Shown here: piece after piece, positions 1 through 8,964 of the stretch | Layout: the number at the start of each line of letters is the position of its first letter | Position numbering within the stretch: the stretch's first letter is position 1 | From: Caulobacter sp. RHG1 | GTDB lineage: Bacteria > Pseudomonadota > Alphaproteobacteria > Caulobacterales > Caulobacteraceae | Direction: 5' to 3' | Assembly (NCBI RefSeq): GCF_013181195.1 | Contig: NZ_SMZP01000011.1 | Span: 1 to 64,000 of the forward strand | DNA: 64,000 nucleotides | The notes under the pieces: model-generated | Database searches by the model: none | What the model saw: only the letters and a program-made list of their open reading frames with translations | What the model was told of the DNA's origin: nothing | Made by a program: the position numbers and the translations under genes

Positions 1-329
1 CAGGCCTGGCCGGGGCGGCCACCGGCGCGGCCCAGACCGGGGGCGTCCTGGGCATGGCCAAGGCCGCCGGCGGCGCGGCTGTCAGCCCGCTGCGAGCCGC
101 AGCCCAGGGTCTGAAGGCGCGGTTCGAAGCCGCGCGCCAGGCCCAACACGGCGCCCCGCCCACACCACCCGGCCAAGGCGACGCCAGCCAAGCCCCACCA
201 GCCTGGGCTCAACGCATGCAGACCCGCCAGCACCTGTCGCATGGCGCGGCCACCACCGCCGCCGCAGTCAACTCCGGCGACGCCGCTGGCGGCGGCGGCG
301 GCTCCGTCGACCTTTCGGAAGGATCGTGA
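1..329 (+). CDS. trbL: TrbL conjugal transfer protein, C-terminal part (5' end outside window)
   Basis: The frame is open from the window edge to a TGA at 327-329, so only the last ~108 residues are present. What is visible is a low-complexity Ala/Gly/Pro/Gln-rich hydrophilic tail with no membrane segment, which is how the C-terminus of TrbL/VirB6-type proteins looks after the polytopic inner-membrane part. Identification rests mainly on position: it is directly followed, with a 3-base overlap at the alternative GTG, by trbF, trbG and trbI in the canonical order. TrbL is an inner-membrane component of the type IV secretion channel. The short tail alone would not identify the family. Confidence 0.75.
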   Translation, partial: GLAGAATGAAQTGGVLGMAKAAGGAAVSPLRAAAQGLKARFEAARQAQHGAPPTPPGQGDASQAPPAWAQRMQTRQHLSHGAATTAAAVNSGDAAGGGGGSVDLSEGS

Positions 330-334
330 TCGCC

Positions 335-1018
335 ATGTTCCGACGCGCACAAAGCCACTACGGGCGAACGCCCGACCCCGAGACGCCCTATCACCGCGCC
401 CGTCAGGCCTGGGACGATCGCATCGGCGCCGTCGCCGTGACGGGCCGCCGCGTCTGGGCCCTGGCCCTCGCGGAGGGCGGCGTCATCGTGGTCCTCAGCC
501 TGGCTCTGGTCTGGACGAACGCCCGCGGTTCGGTGGTGCCTTGGGTGGTCGAGGTCGATCGCTTTGGCGAGGCTCGCGCCGTCGGCCCCGCCATCGCCGA
601 TTTCCAGCCGACCGACGCCATGATCGCCGAGCGCTTGGAGCGTTTCGTCAAACAGGTTCGCTCGATTCCGGCCGATCCGGTGGTCCTGCGCAACGACTTG
701 CTGACGGCCTACGACTTCGTCAGCCCCAACGGCGCCAAGGCCCTGACGGCCTATGTCGGCGAAACCGCGCCATTCATCCAGGTCGGCAAGGCCCAGGTCT
801 CGCTCGAAGTCTCCAGCGTGGTCCGCGCCTCGCCCACCAGCTTCCGCCTGGCCTGGACCGAGCGCCGCTACCAGAACGGCGCCCTGGCCACGACCGAGCG
901 ATGGTCGGCGATCTTCACCCTGACCAAACTGCCCAAGCCCACCCGCGACCGGCTCAAGAAGAACCCCCTCAACGTCGCAGTCGACGCGATCGACTGGTCC
1001 AAGGAGATGGCCTCGTGA
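335..1018 (+). CDS. trbF: TrbF, VirB8-like type IV secretion protein
   Basis: A 227-aa bitopic inner-membrane protein of the VirB8/TrbF family, which links inner-membrane and periplasmic parts of the mating channel. Residues 1-30 carry the family-typical start MFRRAQSHYGRTP and a WDDRIG motif, residues ~40-61 form the single membrane helix, and the rest is the periplasmic VirB8 domain. The in-frame GTG at 326 overlaps the trbL stop, but the purine-rich GGAAGGA at 317-323 is only 2 bases from it. The ATG at 335 gives the usual TrbF N-terminus and is preferred. It overlaps trbG by 4 bases (GTGA), so the genes are translationally coupled. Confidence 0.92.
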   Translation: MFRRAQSHYGRTPDPETPYHRARQAWDDRIGAVAVTGRRVWALALAEGGVIVVLSLALVWTNARGSVVPWVVEVDRFGEARAVGPAIADFQPTDAMIAERLERFVKQVRSIPADPVVLRNDLLTAYDFVSPNGAKALTAYVGETAPFIQVGKAQVSLEVSSVVRASPTSFRLAWTERRYQNGALATTERWSAIFTLTKLPKPTRDRLKKNPLNVAVDAIDWSKEMAS

Positions 1019-1893
1019 ACGACGCTCTCGCCCTCGCCATGCTCATCTTGGTCACCATCGACGGCTCGCCTCAGGCCGACGGACCAAAGCCGCCGCCGCG
1101 CGCGCCCACTGCGCTTGCGGGCGATCCAACACAGGAAACCCTGACCAGCGCCGCCTTGGCCGCCCGGGTGGAACCTCGCTCCGACAGCTTTCTGGGCGCC
1201 ATCCAGCGCTATGCCTGGACCCAGGGCGCGCTCTACCAGGTCTACGTCGCCCCCGGCCAGGTCACCGACATCGCGCTCGAACCCGGCGAGCAACTGGCCG
1301 GCTCAGGTCCCGTCGCGGCGGGCGACACCAGCCGCTGGATCATCGGCCGCTCCGAAAGCGGCGCGGGCCCGACGCGCCGCGCGCACATCCTGATCAAGCC
1401 GACCCAAACCGGACTTGCCACGAACCTGCTGATCAATACCGATCGGCGAACCTACCGCCTGGAGCTTCGCACCGCGCCGCGCGGCTACATGGCCGGTGTC
1501 GAGTGGCGATACCCCGAGGACGCCTTGATCGCGCTCCGCGTCGATCCGGCGCCGGCCCTGGCCGCGCCCCTCGCGGCGACGGCGACGCCGTTCGATCCGC
1601 TCAGCCTGCGGTTCGGCTATCGGATCTCCGGACCCAAGGTCGCCTGGCGTCCTAGCCTGGCCTTCGACGACGGCCAGCGTGTCTATGTCGCCCTCCCGCC
1701 GAACGCCGCTCAGACCCAGCTGCCGCCGCTGTTCGTGCGAGGCCCCGAAGGCGGCGGCGAACTCGTCAACTACCGCGTCCACAACGGCTATATGGTCGTC
1801 GACAAGCTCTTCGACGCCGCCGAACTGCGGATGGGCGGCAAACGTGGCGCCAAGACCGTCCGGATCGACCGGGTCCAGGAGACGTCGCGATGA
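1015..1893 (+). CDS. trbG: TrbG, VirB9/CagX-like type IV secretion protein
   Basis: A 292-aa protein of the VirB9/TrbG/CagX family, which with VirB7 and VirB10 homologues forms the outer-membrane core complex of the conjugation channel. The N-terminus is weakly hydrophobic (residues 5-14) and can act as a signal sequence. The middle has the beta-rich N-lobe with a YRLELR strand and EWRYP. The C-lobe has FDDGQRVYV, LPPLFV, GPEGGGELVNYRVHNGYM and DKLFDAAELRMG, all typical TrbG signatures. It starts at the GTG overlapping the trbF stop. The frame stays open upstream through trbF, but that part is an out-of-frame shadow. It overlaps trbI by 4 bases (ATGA). Confidence 0.92.
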   Translation: MNDALALAMLILVTIDGSPQADGPKPPPRAPTALAGDPTQETLTSAALAARVEPRSDSFLGAIQRYAWTQGALYQVYVAPGQVTDIALEPGEQLAGSGPVAAGDTSRWIIGRSESGAGPTRRAHILIKPTQTGLATNLLINTDRRTYRLELRTAPRGYMAGVEWRYPEDALIALRVDPAPALAAPLAATATPFDPLSLRFGYRISGPKVAWRPSLAFDDGQRVYVALPPNAAQTQLPPLFVRGPEGGGELVNYRVHNGYMVVDKLFDAAELRMGGKRGAKTVRIDRVQETSR

Positions 1894-3050
1894 CGCCGCC
1901 CGACACCGAAGACAACGCCCCGCCGGCGCAGGACGCGTTTCGCCTGCGAGGGTCTCCTCCGCCCGTGGCCCGGCTCTCGCGTAAGGGCCTGGCGGTCCTT
2001 GGCGGGATCGGCGCGGCCGCGGTCGGCGCGGCTCTGACCTTCGCCCTGACGCCGCGCCTGCATGTTCCAGCGCCCCAGGATCCGCCGCCGACCTCGGACG
2101 CACGACAGCCTGCCGAAGCCGTCACCGCCGCGCCCAAGGACTATGCGGCCACGCCAAGGCTCGGGCCGCCCCTGCCTGGCGATCTTGGACGGCCGATCCT
2201 AGCGGCTCAGGCCCGTGACGACGCCCTCGTTCCAGCTTCAGCCCCGCCCCCCGCGCCAGCCGTCCACGCTCCGACACAACCCTCGCCCGCCGAGCAGGCC
2301 CGTCAGGCCGCCCTGACCAGCGCGATCCTGGCCGATGTCGGCCAGGGCCGCTCAAGCCCAGCCGCCGCCAGCCAGAACCAGATCTTCAGCGCCGCGCCCG
2401 AGGCCTTGATCGCATCGGCCACCCCGGCTGCGACGCCGCCCCCGGCGCGAGCGTCCGTCAAACTCACCGCGATGAGCTCCCCCTACACCCTGCTGGCCGG
2501 CTCGATCATTCCCGCGGCGCTGATCACCGGGCTCAACAGCGACTTGCCCGGGCAGGCCATCGCCCAGGTCACCGCCGACGTCCACGACACGGTGACCGGA
2601 CGCATCCGCCTGATTCCGGCGGGCGCCCGCCTGATCGGCGCCTACGATGCTCAGGTCGCGTTCGGTCAACGGCGTATCCACGTCACATGGACGCGCCTGG
2701 TGTTTCCCGACGGTGCCTCGATCTGGCTGGCACGCCAGACGGCGTCGGACCTGCAGGGCTTTGCGGGCCTGGCGGACCAAGTCGACAGCCACTGGGGCGC
2801 GATCGCCCGCGCCGCCGGCCTTTCGACGCTGTTGGGCGTGGGCGCCGAGCTGGGTGCGGACGACCAGGGCGACATCGCCAGGGCCCTGCGACGCGGCATG
2901 CAGGACACGGTCAACCAGGCCGGTCAGCAGATCGTGCGCCGCCAACTCGACGTGCGCCCCACGCTGACAATCCGCCCAGGGCATCCGGTGCGGCTCATCC
3001 TCACCGAGGACCTGGTTCTTGATCCCGTCGCCAAGGAGCCAACGCCATGA
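1890..3050 (+). CDS. trbI: TrbI, VirB10-like type IV secretion protein
   Basis: A 386-aa VirB10/TrbI-family protein, which spans from the inner membrane to the outer-membrane core and transduces energy for DNA transfer. Residues ~35-55 are the single membrane helix (LAVLGGIGAAAVGAALTFAL), followed by a Pro/Ala-rich periplasmic linker to about residue 190. The C-terminal TrbI domain has SIIPAALITGLNSDLPG, VTADVHDTVTG, LIPAGARLIGAYD and WTRLVFPDG, the conserved beta-barrel repeats. It starts with ATGA overlapping the trbG stop and ends with ATGA overlapping the DUF2274 start. All sizes match intact genes, so this operon part looks functional. Confidence 0.94.
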   Translation: MTPPDTEDNAPPAQDAFRLRGSPPPVARLSRKGLAVLGGIGAAAVGAALTFALTPRLHVPAPQDPPPTSDARQPAEAVTAAPKDYAATPRLGPPLPGDLGRPILAAQARDDALVPASAPPPAPAVHAPTQPSPAEQARQAALTSAILADVGQGRSSPAAASQNQIFSAAPEALIASATPAATPPPARASVKLTAMSSPYTLLAGSIIPAALITGLNSDLPGQAIAQVTADVHDTVTGRIRLIPAGARLIGAYDAQVAFGQRRIHVTWTRLVFPDGASIWLARQTASDLQGFAGLADQVDSHWGAIARAAGLSTLLGVGAELGADDQGDIARALRRGMQDTVNQAGQQIVRRQLDVRPTLTIRPGHPVRLILTEDLVLDPVAKEPTP

Positions 3051-3262
3051 AGCTCAAGCTCGCTGGCCTCGAAGACGACCGGCCCGTACGCATCACGCTC
3101 GAAATCCCTGCGAGCCTGAACCGCGACCTGGCGGCCTACGCGGCAGTCCTGAGCAAGGAGACCGGCACGCCCCCTGTCGAGCCCGCCAAGTTGGTGGCGC
3201 CGATGCTCCAGCGCTTCATCGCCACCGACCGGGCCTTCGCCAAGGCGCGCAGGAGCCTATGA
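3047..3262 (+). CDS. DUF2274 family protein
   Basis: A 71-aa soluble protein matching the DUF2274 pattern: a basic beta start (MKLKLAGLEDD), VRITLEIPASLNRDLAAYA, then a helical part ending LVAPMLQRFIATDRAFAKAR. The RITLEIPASLNRDL stretch looks like a ribbon-helix-helix-type DNA-binding fold, which is an inference. DUF2274 genes typically sit directly behind trbI in proteobacterial ICEs, as here, with an ATGA overlap. The last 6 bases overlap the convergent LysR gene. The function is not established; control of transfer-gene expression is a reasonable guess. Confidence 0.88.
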   Translation: MKLKLAGLEDDRPVRITLEIPASLNRDLAAYAAVLSKETGTPPVEPAKLVAPMLQRFIATDRAFAKARRSL

Positions 3263-4216
3263 GCGCTCGGGCGTCTGCCCCCTGACCAGCAGGCGCAGAA
3301 ACCGCGCCAGCGCCGGCCGGTTGTTTCGGCTGGACCACAGCGCCATCACATCGACCGTCTCGTGATCGAGCGGAATGGCGATCACCTCGGGATGACTGGT
3401 TTGGGCCAGGGACGCAGGCAAGATCGTGAGCCCCTGGCCCCACGCCACCAAGCTCACCAGCGTCGCCAAACCGACCGCCTCCCGACGCGTCTGGGCCTGC
3501 TCCCCCCGGGCGCCGTGCATCCGCAGCGCATCTTCGACGACGCCGGCGTGATCCCGCGCCAGGATCAAAGGCGCATTGACCAGATCGGCCCACGCCAGGC
3601 GTTCGGATCGGGCCAGCTCATGGTCTCGGCGCACCAGGACCATCAGCGTTTCGCGCCAAAGCCGATGAGCCTTGATATGGCCCTGGGGCCGACCGCCGAA
3701 CTCGCAGATCAGGTCGATCGCCTGAAGGTCCAGCGCTCGCCGCAGCTCGGCTGGAGAAGCCTCTGCGACCTGAACCATGGGCGCGCCGGACGCCCCGAGC
3801 GCCCGGCGCAGCCAGTCGCCCAGACCGCCCTCGCCCACCGGCGCCGAGACGCCGATGCGCAGTCGGCTGGCCTCCGCCGCGCCCAACTCGCGCGCCAGAC
3901 CCGCCGCGCCCTCCAGCTGATCCATCGCCGCACGAGCCTCGACAAGAAAGCGCTCGCCGATCGTCGTCAGCCGGACGCCGCACGCCGATCGTTCGAAAAG
4001 CGCCGCTCCCAGCTGGTGCTCGAGGTCCCGGACACGGCGACTGACGGTGGACTGCTCGACATGCAAGGCTGCGGCGGCCTGTCGAAACGACCGATGCTCG
4101 GCGGCGCTGACCACATAGCGAACCTGGTGCAGCTTGATGCCGCGCAGACGGTCTGGACCACGCCGCGCCAAGCCTTGGCTATCGGGATCAGCACCATGTC
4201 GAGCAGGACCGAACAT
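3257..4216 (-). CDS. LysR-family transcriptional regulator
   Basis: An up-to-319-aa LysR-type regulator. The winged helix-turn-helix covers the region KLHQVRYVVSAAEHRSFRQA through QSTVSRRVRDLEHQLGAALFERS, followed by the linker helix and a periplasmic-binding-like effector domain. The only ATG is at 4216, which puts ~27 unusual residues before the family-typical KLHQVRYV; the true start may be a downstream non-ATG codon. It converges on the trb operon tail with a 6-base overlap. LysR genes in this position are common in Trb-type ICEs, where they may control transfer or cargo. Its ligand is unknown. Confidence 0.88.
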   Translation of the reverse strand: MFGPARHGADPDSQGLARRGPDRLRGIKLHQVRYVVSAAEHRSFRQAAAALHVEQSTVSRRVRDLEHQLGAALFERSACGVRLTTIGERFLVEARAAMDQLEGAAGLARELGAAEASRLRIGVSAPVGEGGLGDWLRRALGASGAPMVQVAEASPAELRRALDLQAIDLICEFGGRPQGHIKAHRLWRETLMVLVRRDHELARSERLAWADLVNAPLILARDHAGVVEDALRMHGARGEQAQTRREAVGLATLVSLVAWGQGLTILPASLAQTSHPEVIAIPLDHETVDVMALWSSRNNRPALARFLRLLVRGQTPERS

Positions 4217-4445
4217 TAAGCCTGGCCGCCTGATGACGCCGCGTTCAAGCGACCCTATCAGTCAATGATCTGCACAACGCCGCGTTGAGCCAGCATATAG
4301 TTGGAAAATAGGTCGCCAATAGACAGCGACGACCTCTGCTCGGTGGCCGTAACCGCAACTTCTGCCGATCAGCCCCGCGCGACCTAGCCTCATCCCGTCG
4401 CATCGCGGCTAGACTTGGCCTTGAGCGACCAGGGGGAGATTGGCA

Positions 4446-5513
4446 GTGACCGAAACGAACAGTCAGGCTGATTTAGCCATTCTATGCTCGGCCTGCTTTC
4501 GCAACGAGGGCCTGCGGCTCGATGCGGTCAGGTTGGGCTGGGCCAGCGATGAGCCCTGCCCCCATTGCGGAGCGACCGACGGCGCCAAGCTCTCAGATGA
4601 GCGCGCCCGACACCTAGCTCACCGGTTCTTTGTGGTCGGCAGCCTGGTCAAGACAGAGTACGGTGGCGCCTCGGTCATCCAGTTCAACAGCCGCGTCGAG
4701 ACCAGCCTCGATCCGAACCCGCTGCACGGCGATGACGCCCAGCTCCTCAGCCAAACCCTGGGCATCGGGTTCTTCTACCACGGCCCGCCCATCTGGGCGG
4801 TCGGCGAGATCGAGCCCCTGAAGGCGCTGGAGGATCCCCAGACCCGCGCGCCTATCATCGCCCGGATCCTGGCCGAGTATCCCCGATTTACGCTGTCGCC
4901 CGATCAGACCTTCTATCGCCTGCGCAAGGCTGCGGCTCGACCGCAGGACCCCGGCGAGTACGACAGTCCACCCGACGAATTCTGCGGCGGTGGCCGACTC
5001 GATACGCCCGACCTGCCGATCCTCTACGGCTCAGCCGACCTCGAACTCTGCATCCATGAGTGCCGCGTCACGGTGGCCGACGAGCTCCACGTCGCCACCC
5101 TGAAGGCCACCCGCCCGCTCAGCCTCCTGGACCTGACGGCCCTGATCGATGACGGGACCACCTCGTTCGAGAGCCTGGACATGGCCGTCCACCTGCTGTT
5201 CCTGGCCGCAAGCCACTCCTATCCGATCAGTCGCGACATCGCTGCGGCGGCCCACCGGGCCGGCTTAGATGGCGTGCTGTTCCCGTCCTACTTCAGCCTG
5301 CTGCGCACGGGCCAACCGTTCCTGGAAACCATCTACGGCCTCTCCACGCGAGTGTTCGCGGGCGCGGCCGAGTACGAGGCGGTCAAGATCGTCGAGAATA
5401 TCGCCCTTTTCGACCGGCCGATCGCCGACGGCCGCGTCGCGGTCACCTGCATCAATCGGCTCTATCTGCGCCAGGCCAGCTACGACCTGGGTTTCGGGCC
5501 AGCGACCTACTAG
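4446..5513 (+). CDS. RES-domain protein with N-terminal zinc ribbon (putative NAD+-degrading toxin)
   Basis: A 355-aa protein. Residues ~11-45 hold a zinc-ribbon-like CSAC...CPHC pair. The C-terminal half holds the RES signatures: FYRLRKA (conserved Arg), GGGRL, LPILYGSADLELCIHECR (conserved Tyr and Glu) and a final RLYLRQASYDL. RES domains in RES-Xre toxin-antitoxin pairs hydrolyse NAD+. No Xre antitoxin gene lies next to it, and the domain layout is longer than the ~150-200-aa TA toxins, so it resembles stand-alone RES proteins in defence islands. The GTG at 4446 is chosen over the TTG at 4440 because AGGGGGAG at 4431-4438 is well spaced only for the GTG. Confidence 0.82.
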   Translation: MTETNSQADLAILCSACFRNEGLRLDAVRLGWASDEPCPHCGATDGAKLSDERARHLAHRFFVVGSLVKTEYGGASVIQFNSRVETSLDPNPLHGDDAQLLSQTLGIGFFYHGPPIWAVGEIEPLKALEDPQTRAPIIARILAEYPRFTLSPDQTFYRLRKAAARPQDPGEYDSPPDEFCGGGRLDTPDLPILYGSADLELCIHECRVTVADELHVATLKATRPLSLLDLTALIDDGTTSFESLDMAVHLLFLAASHSYPISRDIAAAAHRAGLDGVLFPSYFSLLRTGQPFLETIYGLSTRVFAGAAEYEAVKIVENIALFDRPIADGRVAVTCINRLYLRQASYDLGFGPATY

Positions 5514-5725
5514 GCCCACCCTGCTTGGGGCGGGTCAGCTTGACCTCGAAGTCATGAGAACATAAGTAGAACATTGAGGCGCGCAGCCCTACCGCGACGC
5601 CACGCGTTTATGCCTCAGGTGACGGCCCCACCGCGCCTGTGGCATGATGCCGCCGGGCTTTCGCGGAGCCAAGGTGCCTCGGGCGCTGTTACGCGCTGCT
5701 TCGAGAATCGAGATACCGTCAAGCC

Positions 5726-6634
5726 ATGCTGATCTATCGTCGCACCAGCGTCCTAGACTCGCCTGCACAGACGCTCGTCAACACGGTCAACTGTGTCGGC
5801 GTGATGGGCAAAGGCATCGCCAAAGCTTTTAAGGATCGCTACCCGGAGATGTTCTCCGCCTACAAGCGCATCTGCGACGCGGGCATGCTGGAACCCGGCA
5901 AGCTGTGGCTCTGGAACAGCAGCGACCAGTGGGTGCTCAACTTCCCCACCAAGGTCCACTGGCGCAATCCCTCGCGCTTGGAATGGATTGAGATGGGACT
6001 GGACAAGTTCCGCGCCGAGTACGCCAACCGCGGCATCAATCAGATCTCGTTCCCGCGCCTGGGCTGCGGCAATGGCGGCCTGGATTGGGAAGACGTGCGC
6101 CCGCTGATGGAGCGCTATCTGGCGAACCTGCCGATCAACGTCTTCATCCACGATTTCGAACAGCCCATCGGCCTGCCCGAGCACTTGGAGGCGCTCTCCC
6201 AGCAGCTGCGCACCGCCGACACCCCGTGGGCTTCGTTCGACCACTTCATGAACGCGCTGGATCAAGCCCTCACGGTTTCCGGCGGCGATCTGCACGACAT
6301 GACCACCGATGCACCGTTCCATGCGCGGATGGTCGGCGAGAGCCTTGAGATCAAGACCGCCGCCGGCGTCACGCTCCTAGACGACGAAGACCTGCGCGGC
6401 GTGTGGCTGAGCCTCAAGTCGGGCCTCCTGACCGCGCGGGAAGCAGGCTGGTCGGAAACCACCAATGGCGGCCCGCTGCTTTCGCTGTTGAGCGTCTTGC
6501 CCCAGGTGCGAGCGCTGCAGATCCAGCGCCGGGCTGGCGATCAGCCCGAACTGGCGCTTGAGCTGCGTCGCCAGACGCCCTCGCCCGCCGCCGACTGGTC
6601 CTCAGGCTCGCAGCGGGAGCTGTCGTGGGCCTGA
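5726..6634 (+). CDS. darG: DarG-like macrodomain protein (putative antitoxin of DarT)
   Basis: A 302-aa protein whose first ~150 residues are a macrodomain: NTVNCVGVMGKGIAKAFKDR carries the ADP-ribose loop, and ISFPRLGCGNGGLDW the second conserved loop. This is the DarG type, which removes ADP-ribose from DNA thymidines and so reverses DarT. Residues ~150-302 form a helical region with no motif I recognise, in the position where DarG carries its toxin-binding domain. The next gene is a DarT homologue overlapping by 10 bases. Canonical DarTG loci have darT first; here the order is reversed. Confidence 0.85.
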   Translation: MLIYRRTSVLDSPAQTLVNTVNCVGVMGKGIAKAFKDRYPEMFSAYKRICDAGMLEPGKLWLWNSSDQWVLNFPTKVHWRNPSRLEWIEMGLDKFRAEYANRGINQISFPRLGCGNGGLDWEDVRPLMERYLANLPINVFIHDFEQPIGLPEHLEALSQQLRTADTPWASFDHFMNALDQALTVSGGDLHDMTTDAPFHARMVGESLEIKTAAGVTLLDDEDLRGVWLSLKSGLLTAREAGWSETTNGGPLLSLLSVLPQVRALQIQRRAGDQPELALELRRQTPSPAADWSSGSQRELSWA

Positions 6635-7602
6635 GCGCGGCCTTCATCGACGCACACATCCAACGCTGGGCCGGCAATCTCGACAGCCGGTTCTTCCCGC
6701 ATCGCCGCCTATGGCCTGAGCTGCTGTTTCATCACGCGCCGCTCGAGAACGCGATCAGGATCATCAACTCTGGTCAGTTGTTGTCGCGCAACGGGTCCAA
6801 CGGCGTGCGCGGCCGCGACGTCGCCGCCGGCGGCGTCATCGACAACCGCGACCGGGCGCACGACTTCGTCCGGCTGTATTTTCGGCCGCGCACGCCCACC
6901 CAGTTCAATATCGAAGGCATCCGCCGGCCCATCGACTGCCGGTACGAGAACGGCCACGCGCCGGTCCTGGTGATGTTCGTGCTCGACGCGCGCAGCATCC
7001 TGAGCATGCCCAACGTTCGATTTTCCAAAATCAACATGCAGCTCAACGCCGCCCGCGATGGCGAGGACGAGGCGTTCTTCAACGAGATCGACTTCGCCAA
7101 GGTCTATCACGAAGGCGCCTACACCGACGCCTCGATCAAGGACCATAGGTGCGCCGAGGTGCTGTGCCCCTCGCCGCTGCCCCTGGTCCAGCATCTGCGT
7201 GGGATCATCTGCCGATCAGAAGCCGAGCGCGAAACGCTGGCCTACCAGGCCGGGCCGGCCATCCTCCCCTATCGGGAAAGACTGGTCGCCTCCGACGACC
7301 TCAAGGTCTTCGACAAGAACTTCCCCTTCGCCAACCGGGTCGCGGTCTCGAACGAGGGTGTGTTCTTCACCCTCAATCCGCGACGCGACGGACAGAACAT
7401 CAAGGTCCATGTCCGCATCACGCGGCCCGACGGCCAAGTCGTGTTCGAGATCACCTATCCGGACATGCCCGCCTTGACCGACACTGGCGGGTCCTGGGTC
7501 ACGCGCACGCCGCTCGCCGATGGCGGCTATGTCGTCTCACTGACGGTCGACGACCACCTGGCCTACCAGGCCGCCCACTATGTCGGCGAGGTTCTGTTCT
7601 AG
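6625..7602 (+). CDS. darT: DarT-like DNA ADP-ribosyltransferase toxin (DUF4433)
   Basis: A 325-aa protein starting at a GTG inside the darG end (10-base overlap, other frame). DarT features: LLFHHAPLENAIRIINSGQL (the NAD-binding H...N...I...G pattern), VRLYFRPRTPTQFN (arginine of the ARTT-like core), and HRCAEVLCPSPLPL, whose Glu matches the catalytic glutamate position. Residues ~1-215 form this enzyme domain. Residues ~215-325 are an extra C-terminal beta-rich domain (VFFTLNPRRDGQNIKV...) absent from minimal DarT, possibly an immunoglobulin-like or target-recognition module. DarT modifies thymidine in single-stranded DNA and blocks replication. Catalytic activity here is inferred from motifs. 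Confidence 0.84.
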   Translation: MGLSAAFIDAHIQRWAGNLDSRFFPHRRLWPELLFHHAPLENAIRIINSGQLLSRNGSNGVRGRDVAAGGVIDNRDRAHDFVRLYFRPRTPTQFNIEGIRRPIDCRYENGHAPVLVMFVLDARSILSMPNVRFSKINMQLNAARDGEDEAFFNEIDFAKVYHEGAYTDASIKDHRCAEVLCPSPLPLVQHLRGIICRSEAERETLAYQAGPAILPYRERLVASDDLKVFDKNFPFANRVAVSNEGVFFTLNPRRDGQNIKVHVRITRPDGQVVFEITYPDMPALTDTGGSWVTRTPLADGGYVVSLTVDDHLAYQAAHYVGEVLF

Positions 7603-7626
7603 GCCTGCGCCCCTGCACGCGACTGG

Positions 7627-8955
7627 CTAGATTCGACCGCTAAGCATCTTCTTCAGTTCATCGTCGACGAGCGCCTTGGGCAGGTCCAGGAAGTCGAACA
7701 GCCCATAGAGCGGCACCATGAACCCGTACACCAGTTCCGGTAACTGCTCGGGGATGGACGACGCGACCGCGCTCATCATGTGATCGAACGCGTCCTGCCG
7801 GCAGACCCGCCCCTCATGGACGAACCGCGTACCTTGGACGTGCACCAGTTCGCGTCCTGCCAGGCCGCGCCATTGGACCATGAAGTTCACCTCGGCATCG
7901 GGAACGCCCAGGGCCGCTGCGAACGCGGAGGCCTGCATCAGGCAATCACCGATCCGCCAGACCGGCACGGTGAGATCGAAGACCGTGCCCGGCTTGTAGC
8001 GGTGCGGGATCTCATCCTCGTTGTAACCGCGGATCAACAACGCCTCGCCCTGCGGCGAAACCCGCCAGAAATCCGAGTATGCGGTGATCTCGTCGCCTTG
8101 GGCCAAATTGCACTCGATCGCCCCGTCCTTGACGTACGGACGGAGCTCATCGCGGGTCGGCACCCACCACGGGGGCCAGCCCGTGAACCGCGTCGTCGCC
8201 CGGCCGATCGCCTCCAGCAACTGCGGCTTGGCCAGCGGCGCCGGCTCTGGTGTCAGCCGATATGCAACCTGATAGTGGCCAGGCGGCCGGATCAGGGCGC
8301 CGGTCGGCGTGTGCGGCAAGATCGCTTCCCAACGCTGCATGCCGTCCTGGCCCCAGGCTTCCAGCTTGGCGCTGGCGGAGGGCTCCACGGGCTCGGCCGC
8401 CGTCGCTGCCCCCGTCATGATTCCCCGGATCGCATCCAGCATGGCGTCGCGCCCGGCCATCACGCAGCGGTCGATCAGCTCACGCCACTCAGCCGCCGTT
8501 GCCGGCTCAGCGCTCTCGATAGGCGGGCGACGGATGTAGACCTTGCCGACGCTGAGCGTCTTGCCGCAGGGGCTCCCGCGCTTGGCCTGGATCGGCGTGC
8601 GGTGCCCACCAGAGACCTGGATGATCGGATGGACCCCGATCGGCGACGGCACATGGTGAACCAGCACGTGGAGCGCAGGCTCGGTGAAGGTCGCGATGAT
8701 CCTGGAGATGACGTCGGGCGCAAAGCCATCGAGCGTTTTGGGGCGTCCCGGGGCCGGCGTGAACACGCCCTTCTCGTCGGCCAGGCCAATGACGATGAAC
8801 CCGCCGCCATGATTGGCCAGGGCGATCGCCGCGCGCGACAGGGTCGCCTGGTGGGCCTTGTCGGTGAGGTCCAGCCACGACTTGATCTCGATGTGTAGGT
8901 CTTCGCGCGGGCTGGTGATCAGCGCCTCGAGTAACGCGTTGTGCGCCGGATCCAT
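7627..8955 (-). CDS. Schlafen/AlbA_2-domain protein
   Basis: A 442-aa protein. Residues ~15-160 form an AlbA_2 (Schlafen AAA_4) domain: EDLHIEIKSWLD, RAAIALANHGGGFIVIGLAD (typical core) and GKVYIRRPPIES at its end. This domain binds nucleic acid and in some homologues is a ribonuclease core, with the acidic/lysine pair EIKSW being typical. The rest (~165-442) is a large unassigned region with no Walker motifs. It is the last gene of a minus-strand operon, 9 bases behind the HNH-like gene. Context suggests a defence role; this is inference. Confidence 0.8.
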   Translation of the reverse strand: MDPAHNALLEALITSPREDLHIEIKSWLDLTDKAHQATLSRAAIALANHGGGFIVIGLADEKGVFTPAPGRPKTLDGFAPDVISRIIATFTEPALHVLVHHVPSPIGVHPIIQVSGGHRTPIQAKRGSPCGKTLSVGKVYIRRPPIESAEPATAAEWRELIDRCVMAGRDAMLDAIRGIMTGAATAAEPVEPSASAKLEAWGQDGMQRWEAILPHTPTGALIRPPGHYQVAYRLTPEPAPLAKPQLLEAIGRATTRFTGWPPWWVPTRDELRPYVKDGAIECNLAQGDEITAYSDFWRVSPQGEALLIRGYNEDEIPHRYKPGTVFDLTVPVWRIGDCLMQASAFAAALGVPDAEVNFMVQWRGLAGRELVHVQGTRFVHEGRVCRQDAFDHMMSAVASSIPEQLPELVYGFMVPLYGLFDFLDLPKALVDDELKKMLSGRI

Positions 8956-8964
8956 GACCAGCCC

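Noticed and set aside
241-1014. Plus-strand frame leading into trbG
   Set aside because: Out-of-frame with trbF; Arg/Pro-rich low-complexity translation. Only the part from 1015 is TrbG.
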